Of a stretch of DNA of 10,108 nucleotides, positions 5,333 through 10,108 are shown piece by piece. The notes beneath the pieces are model-generated. The model saw nothing but the letters and a program-made list of their open reading frames with translations, made no database searches and was not told the origin of the DNA. This DNA comes from Cyclostephanos tholiformis. Lineage: Eukaryota; Bacillariophyta; Thalassiosirophyceae; Thalassiosirales; Thalassiosiraceae. The stretch spans positions 1 through 10,108 of the forward strand of contig JALLPB010001377.1 in the NCBI GenBank assembly GCA_036939975.1, given 5' to 3'. Each line of letters begins with the position of its first letter. The first letter of the stretch is position 1. The position numbers were made by a program, and so were the translations under genes.

Positions 5333-8060
5333 AGCGAAATGGGAAGCAGCAGAGCTGCCAATTCGACAAAATCCAGAGTCGCATTTCCAAGCTTTGCTAT
5401 GGATTGGATCAGAAGGTGAGTGTCACTCTCTCTTGATTCCCCCGCTGTCCCTGCATTGGCCGTCGTCACATATGACCGTGGACGATGGTCTACCCTAAAA
5501 ATGTACTACATGCTGTCGTCATTGCTCAACCTCCTCCTTCAACACCTCGTTCATCCCGTCCCTCCCTTGCTGCCACATGGCGAATCAAATGACCCGTCCA
5601 GTTCGTCAACGAGGCCATCATCTCTCAGAAGGTGATCCAGGGCGTCTACCCTGGCGTCACCACCACCGAGCTCGACGAGCTCGCCGCCCAGACTGCGGCG
5701 TCATTCGCCACCCAGCATCCGGACTATGCCGTCCTAGCGGCGCGCATCGAAGTTTCCAACCTACACAAGGAGACCGAGAAGTCGTTCTCAAAGGTAATGA
5801 GTGCCTTCCGTCATTACAAGCATCCCAAAACCGGCGAGCCCGCGCCGTTGGTTAGTCAGGAGGTGTACGACGTCACCATGGCCAACAAGGACCGACTCGA
5901 CGGTGCGGTGTTGCACGATCGCGACTTCGAATTCGATTACTTCGGCTTCAAGACACTCGAGAAGAGTTACCTCCTCAAGATCGACGGACATATCGCCGAA
6001 CGTCCGCAGCACATGCTCATGCGCGTCGCCGTAGGCATCCACCTCGACGACATCGATCGCGTCCTGGAGACGTACAACCTCCTGAGTCAGAAGTTCTTCA
6101 CCCACGCCACTCCCACCCTCTTCAATGCCGGCACGCCTAATCCCCAAATGTCCTCCTGCTTCCTAACGTGCGTCAAGGAGGACAGCATCGACGGCATCTA
6201 CGACACGTTGAAGAACTGCGCGATCATCAGCAAGTACGCGGGCGGGATCGGCATGTCCATATCCAACGTCCGCGCCTCCCAGTCCTACATTAGGGGCACG
6301 AACGGCACGTCCAATGGCATCGTGCCCATGCTTCGCGTGTTCAACAACACGGCTCGGTACGTTGATCAGGGCGGCGGCAAGCGCAAGGGGTCCATCGCCG
6401 CGTACATCGAGCCGTGGCACGCCGACATCTTCGCATTCCTCGATCTGCGCAAGAATCACGGCAACGAGATGGATCGAGCACGTGACCTATTCTACGCCCT
6501 CTGGATACCCGACCTATTCATGGAGAGGGTCCAGTCGAACGGAACTTGGACACTCATGTGCCCCAACGAGTGCAAGGGATTGGACTCCACGTGGGGTCCG
6601 GAATTCAAGGCACTGTACGAGAGGTACGAGTCCGAGGGCAAGGGTCGCAAGACCATCAAGGCCCAGCAGCTGTGGTTCGCAATACTTGACTCGCAGGTCG
6701 AGACCGGCACCCCCTACATGCTGTACAAGGATCACTGCAATTCGAAGAGCAATCAGCAGAATCTCGGTACCATACGCTGCTCAAACCTGTGCACGGAGAT
6801 CGTGGAGTACACGGCGCCCGACGAGATCGCGGTTTGCAACCTCGCGTCGATTAGCCTATCGAAGTTCGTCACTCCCGCCGATAACTTCGGCGGTGCCGGG
6901 CACTTCGACCTGGACAACCTCCGGTACATCGCCAAGGTCGTGACCAAGAACCTCAATCGCGTCATCGATCGCAACTATTACCCCGTCGAGGAGGCGCGCA
7001 GGAGCAACATGAGACATCGTCCCATCGGCATCGGCGTTCAGGGTCTCGCGGATGCCTTCCAGATGATGAAGATGCCCTTTGAGAGTGAGGCCGCGCGCGC
7101 GCTGAACAAGGACATCTTCGAGACGATATACTACGGCGCGTGCGAGGCGTCTATGGAGCTCGCCGCGGAGGAGGGACCGTACGAGTCGTACGCGGGGTCG
7201 CCGGCGTCGATGGGGAAACTCCAATTTGATCTGTGGAACGTGACCCCCAGTGACCGATGGGATTGGGCGGGTTTGAAGGCTAAGATCGCCGAGCATGGCA
7301 TGCGCAACTCGCTCCTCCTCGCGCCCATGCCCACAGCGAGCACCGCGCAGATATTGGGGAACAACGAGAGCACCGAGCCCTTCACGTCCAACATGTACAA
7401 TCGTCGGTGAGTCTTCTCGTGGAGTCGAAATAACAATCGTCGCTGAGTCTTTTGTTCGTTGTAAATGCGATTATTGATCATTTCTCCTCTAACGTTTGTT
7501 GCACATTCAGAGTCCTCGCGGGAGAGTTCACCGTCGTCAACAAACACCTACTGCGCGACCTTACCTCCAATGGCTACTGGACCGAGCGCGTACGCAACAA
7601 GATTATCGCCGACGGTGGTTCCGTGCAGAACATCGCCGAGCTACCCAAGGAGGTGCGCGACGTTTACAAAACCGTATGGGAAATCCCCCAACGCGCGATC
7701 ATCGATATGGCCGCCGACCGTGGCGCGTTCATCTGCCAGAGCCAGAGCATGAACGTGCACATAGGCGAGCCGAGCACGAGTAAGCTGACGAGCATGCATT
7801 TCTACGCGTGGAAGATCGGTTTGAAGACAGGGATGTATTACCTACGCACGCGTCCCAAGGCCGACGCGATCCAGTTCACGGTGAACCAGGAGATGCTCGC
7901 TGAGACTAACGGCACCGCTGTTCGGCAGCCGCAGGATGCAAGCCCCCGGAAGAGTCCCACATCGGCCTCGGCGGACGTTAGCAAAACCTCTCTAAGTCCC
8001 AAGTTCGCAGCGCTACAGATGAAGGACGAGGAGGAGGAATGCTTGAACTGTGGCGCATGA
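5320..8060 (+). CDS. RNR1: Ribonucleoside-diphosphate reductase large (R1) subunit, three exons
   Basis: The exons are 5320-5415, 5602-7406 and 7511-8060, giving 816 residues. The protein reduces ribonucleoside diphosphates to deoxynucleotides with the radical-bearing small subunit (not in this window), normally in the cytosol. The start gives MYVVKRNG, the usual beginning of the N-terminal ATP cone (about 1-90, overall activity site). Catalytic residues fall at the same numbers as in human RRM1: Cys218 and Cys444 (redox pair), Cys429 (radical) with Asn427 and Glu431 in SNLCTEI. The large-subunit signature ([24 protein letters not shown]) precedes intron 2. Tyr743-Tyr744 match the radical-transfer pair, and the tail ends CLNCGA with the shuttle cysteines Cys811 and Cys814. 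The protein is about 24 residues longer than the human enzyme, mostly in a Ser-rich tail linker with Ser-Pro sites at 778, 782 and 796; SPRK at 778 fits a CDK site. Third codon positions are GC-rich, unlike the coiled-coil gene. Confidence 0.97.
5416..5601 (+). other. Intron 1 of the reductase gene (186 nt)
   Basis: The donor GTGAGT follows exon 1 (LCYGLDQK) and the acceptor CCAG precedes [14 protein letters not shown], reproducing the continuous ATP-cone sequence of the family. The phase is 0, and reading through meets TGA seven codons in. A pyrimidine-rich tract fills 5525-5575. Confidence 0.93.
7397..7451. repeat. Duplicated splice-donor segment at exon 2/intron 2
   Basis: The 19 bases at 7397-7415, spanning the last ten exon bases and the GTGAGTCTT donor, recur at 7433-7451 inside the intron with 18 of 19 identical. 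The only difference is G7407 to C7443, which turns the donor GT into CT. Similarity falls off sharply after the copy. Confidence 0.85.
7407..7510 (+). other. Intron 2 of the reductase gene (104 nt)
   Basis: The donor GTGAGT is at 7407 and the acceptor TTCAG ends at 7510. Splicing makes codon cg|a (Arg634) and joins TSNMYNR to RVLAGEF, as in other R1 proteins. CTAAC at 7489-7493 is a good branch-point candidate about 18 bases before the acceptor. Unspliced RNA meets TGA at 7408-7410. Confidence 0.95.
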
Positions 8061-8240
8061 GGTGATGAAACAACAGTTGAAGCTATGACTTAAAGTAGAA
8101 CTTAAGGAGGCCTAAGTGTTGTCATGGCTGTGTAGAATTGCATAAAAATTAAAAGTAAATATCAAACGAAAACCTATTTCTTAAAACAGAACACACCACT
8201 TCAATGCAGATGTACTTTATGCTCAGTAATCATTTAGTAG

Positions 8241-8284
8241 TATGCACCCTCCAGTTCGCCACAAATAATTTTTTATGCACCCTC
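8241..8284. repeat. 11-bp direct repeat in the 3' intergenic gap
   Basis: TATGCACCCTC occurs at 8241-8251 and 8274-8284 in the 283-nt gap between the converging stops of the reductase and coiled-coil genes. The gap is otherwise A/T-rich 3' untranslated sequence without a recognisable element. Confidence 0.6.
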
Positions 8285-8343
8285 AGTGATATGACTCAAT
8301 TTGTTGTCGCACAGTCTCTCTCATATTAATCGAAGAGTAAAGC

Positions 8344-8973
8344 CTAATCATTCGATTTATTCATCTTCTTCATCATAGCTTCCAGTTTGGCCTGACTGTC
8401 GATCTGTGATCTTTTTAAGAGTTCATTTTCCTTAAACAGCGATTCAAACCTCATTTCCATTTCTTGCCGTTGAATGACAAGGTCGGTCTCAAGTTTTGCG
8501 GCCTTGGCCTCCGCTTTTAACTTCGAGTAGCGCAGGCGTCGGAATTCAGTTTCCAAGGCAACGATTAATTTGCGCAAATCTTCAGCATTTTCGCTAGATC
8601 CTAAGCTATCGCTTAAGGTGAAATTCGGATGAGATGGACCAACGGAAATTCTCTCATCATTCTGCTTGATCTCCATAACATCAGTCGAAGCTGCCCCTTT
8701 CATTAAGTCGACAGGATGAGGAGATTTTGGCCTGAGACGAAGGGTTTGACGGGTTCGACGTGTGTGTTCTTTCTTGTCCTTGTTTATTCCCACGAAATTT
8801 ACGTTCCTGCATGAAGCTGAAAACGGCATTGTATCGTAAAGCATCAGATTGCTTCTAATCGGGGACGCTGATTTCGTTGACGATGGTCTTTGTTGGATAT
8901 GTGATGATATTTGACATGTGACCTGTTGCTGTGAAATGATGTGCTTCTTATTTTTTAGGGCTCGCTCTTCCAT
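8344..8973 (-). CDS. Hypothetical coiled-coil protein
   Basis: This encodes 209 residues in one exon, starting at the ATG complementary to 8971-8973. I do not recognise a family. Residues 1-60 are polar, rich in Gln, Ser and Lys. Residues 64-84 are strongly basic (KDKKEHTRRTRQTLRLRPK), a possible nuclear-localisation or nucleic-acid-contacting patch. About 85-128 is Ser/Pro-rich and likely disordered. Residues 129-205 are charged and helical, with Leu, Ile or Met spaced as in heptads (DLRKLIVALETEF through KLEAMMKKM), predicting a dimeric coiled coil. There is no signal peptide or membrane segment. Codons are more A/T-rich at third positions than in the neighbouring reductase. The open frame, composition and coiled-coil pattern support a real gene. 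The exact start is uncertain: Met44 or Met49 could also serve, and a 5' exon cannot be excluded. Confidence 0.6.
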   Translation of the reverse strand: MEERALKNKKHIISQQQVTCQISSHIQQRPSSTKSASPIRSNLMLYDTMPFSASCRNVNFVGINKDKKEHTRRTRQTLRLRPKSPHPVDLMKGAASTDVMEIKQNDERISVGPSHPNFTLSDSLGSSENAEDLRKLIVALETEFRRLRYSKLKAEAKAAKLETDLVIQRQEMEMRFESLFKENELLKRSQIDSQAKLEAMMKKMNKSND

Positions 8974-8998
8974 GTGATCGGGAGGGTCCTTGAAGCTG

Positions 8999-9063
8999 GC
9001 TGTAGAATGACGCCTCGTGCCTCGTCGGCAAGTCAGCCGAGGAGCAACTAGCTGTAGAATGAC
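8999..9063. repeat. Direct repeat upstream of the coiled-coil gene
   Basis: GCTGTAGAATGAC occurs identically at 8999-9011 and 9051-9063. Both copies are followed by a related CRGCAAGTCA segment, suggesting an imperfect duplication with a period of about 50 bases. The first copy also holds a small hairpin (TCGGC, AAGTCA loop, GCCGA). Confidence 0.7.
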
Positions 9064-9430
9064 CCTGCCTTCTCAGCAAGTCATGTGGGATACTTTCCTT
9101 TGACCACATCAAATTTGTGGGGGAGCCATCCTACGTATTCAGTGTATTTGTTGTTGTGTGAAATATGAAAAGAAAATCCCCTGACCAGATCCGAAATAGA
9201 AAAAAAAATATTACTATCCATTTCCTGCAGGCAGGCGTGTGCCGGCCCAGCAATTTTGTTCTTGTTATGGCTCGGGAGTTTTGCCTTATGTGCTCTTTTA
9301 TACGAAGCATGGATACCAAATGGGATAGGGGGAGGAGAAAAGAATGATTGTCCCTGCAAGCATCTACCTATGTCCATGCAAAGAAAAAGGGAAAAAGACA
9401 AACAGACACCCATCCCAGGTGATGATTACC

Positions 9431-9447
9431 TAGATTAGATTAGATTA
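9431..9447. repeat. TAGAT pentanucleotide microsatellite
   Basis: Three tandem TAGAT units plus TA. It marks the left edge of the more AT-rich sequence running to the window end. Confidence 0.8.
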
Positions 9448-9474
9448 TTCGCTACCATTAAGGCTTATTATGCG

Positions 9475-9499
9475 CCAGTGGGTTTAAGTTTGCCACTGG
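9475..9499. repeat. Perfect inverted repeat, 7-bp stem
   Basis: CCAGTGG at 9475-9481 pairs with CCACTGG at 9493-9499 around an 11-base loop. Confidence 0.65.
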
Positions 9500-9624
9500 G
9501 TTCATAGGGCTTTTTCCCATCTATTTGTGTAGCACTAAAAACATAGAAGCCATTCTGCGAAGTGATTGAAGTGAAGACCATTTCGTGTTGTCTGAACACC
9601 TATGTGTATTGTTACTACTACATC

Positions 9625-9651
9625 CCCTTAATAAAATGATGTCCTTAAGGG
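9625..9651. repeat. Perfect inverted repeat, 7-bp stem
   Basis: CCCTTAA at 9625-9631 pairs with TTAAGGG at 9645-9651 around a 13-base loop. TTAAGGG occurs again at 9717-9723. Confidence 0.6.
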
Positions 9652-9879
9652 TATTTTACATATGATACATGGAACATTGGGATCAGGAAGGAATTGAAGG
9701 AGTAGGTGGTGTATTGTTAAGGGCTTATTAGTAAGTGGACAGCTATTTATCGTAGTTTTGAATATTATTTTGTTGAAAGCAGAAATTGCCGCTGAAGTTA
9801 GATCATGTCCAGGTTTAGACCATACCATTTTTATACATAATAGGAATCTGTGAATTATGATGTAATTGTAGGGAAGCTA

Positions 9880-9928
9880 GACCTAAGGTCGAGTATTAGG
9901 TACTATGTTACCTAGGTATGGTTCGACC
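9880..9928. repeat. Nested inverted repeats
   Basis: GGTCGA (9887-9892) pairs with TCGACC (9923-9928), and inside it TAGGTA (9897-9902) pairs with TACCTA (9909-9914) around a six-base loop. GACC (9880-9883) can instead pair with GGTC (9887-9890), so two folds compete. Confidence 0.55.
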
Positions 9929-9964
9929 CAACCAGGATAAGATCCAGATACACATTTGAGGAGG

Positions 9965-9995
9965 GATTCCAGCGCAAGACTGGATGGTTGGAATC
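9965..9995. repeat. Perfect inverted repeat, 7-bp stem
   Basis: GATTCCA at 9965-9971 pairs with TGGAATC at 9989-9995. An alternative inner pairing is CCAG (9969-9972) with CTGG (9980-9983). Confidence 0.55.
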
Positions 9996-10108
9996 TGTTG
10001 ATAGCTTCTGTTTTTAACCTTGATATTGATGAATTCTTTTGCAAGGAATAAGGATACTGGGTGGCTCCCATTATTCGGTTATTATTTAGACCCCCAAAAT
10101 TTAGAACT

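Larger units (their letters stand above)
8974..10108. other. AT-rich right flank with short repeats and hairpins
   Basis: No convincing gene lies in these 1135 nt; the longest open frame is 110 codons on the minus strand (9413-9081) with no recognisable domain. From the left there are an imperfect duplication (8999-9063), an AGATT-type microsatellite (9431-9447) and inverted repeats at 9475-9499, 9625-9651, 9880-9928 and 9965-9995. The TTAAGGCTTATTA motif recurs (9458-9470 and 9717-9730). The promoter of the coiled-coil gene should lie near 8974-9150. The rest may be a decayed repeat or plain intergenic DNA. Confidence 0.55.

Noticed and set aside
6856..7296. Long minus-strand frames opposite the reductase exon 2
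   Set aside because: GC-rich third positions in the reductase suppress stops on the opposite strand. The products have no domain.
9081..9413. 110-codon minus-strand open frame starting with ATG and a hydrophobic N-terminus
   Set aside because: It has low-complexity composition, no recognisable motif and reads across simple A-rich runs. Its length is possible by chance.
9628..9828. 66-codon minus-strand frame that might be a retroelement fragment
   Set aside because: No reverse transcriptase, integrase or protease motif is visible, and no flanking long terminal repeats were found.
9917..9930. GGTTCGACCC resembling a tRNA T-loop or Pol III B box
   Set aside because: The flanking bases do not form a T stem, and no acceptor stem, anticodon arm or A box could be placed.

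Overview
This is a nuclear genome fragment from a photosynthetic eukaryote, most likely a diatom or a related heterokont alga. Two things point there. Introns are spliceosomal (GT-AG, 69 to 186 nt). The first gene carries a bipartite plastid presequence whose signal-peptide junction places a Phe after Ser-Ala (SSA-FVV), as in the heterokont ASAFAP-type motif. Genes are single units on alternating strands with 157 to 857 nt between coding regions, so there are no operons.

Layout: (1) 391-801 (+), a small thylakoid-targeted one-helix protein. (2) 959-2644 (-), a two-exon membrane-anchored protein kinase, tail to tail with gene 1. (3) 3389-4462 (+), an intronless heterotrimeric G-protein alpha subunit, head to head with the kinase across 744 nt. 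(4) 5320-8060 (+), the large subunit of class Ia ribonucleotide reductase in three exons, complete from ATP cone to C-terminal CxxC. (5) 8344-8973 (-), a coiled-coil protein of unknown function, tail to tail with the reductase. (6) 8974-10108, AT-rich DNA with short repeats and hairpins and no convincing gene.

The genes do not form one pathway. The kinase and G-alpha are both signalling proteins and share an upstream region, but co-regulation is only a possibility. The reductase makes deoxynucleotides for DNA synthesis, and its upstream region holds E2F-type motifs consistent with S-phase control.

The structures not explained by the genes are: a copy of the reductase exon 2/intron 2 splice donor lying 36 nt inside the intron, with its GT changed to CT; a 15-bp bulged hairpin and a 16-bp perfect palindrome between the kinase and G-alpha; three consecutive perfect inverted repeats at the left end; and two short upstream ORFs before the reductase start. 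I see no CRISPR array, rRNA, convincing tRNA, complete transposon or new multi-gene system.
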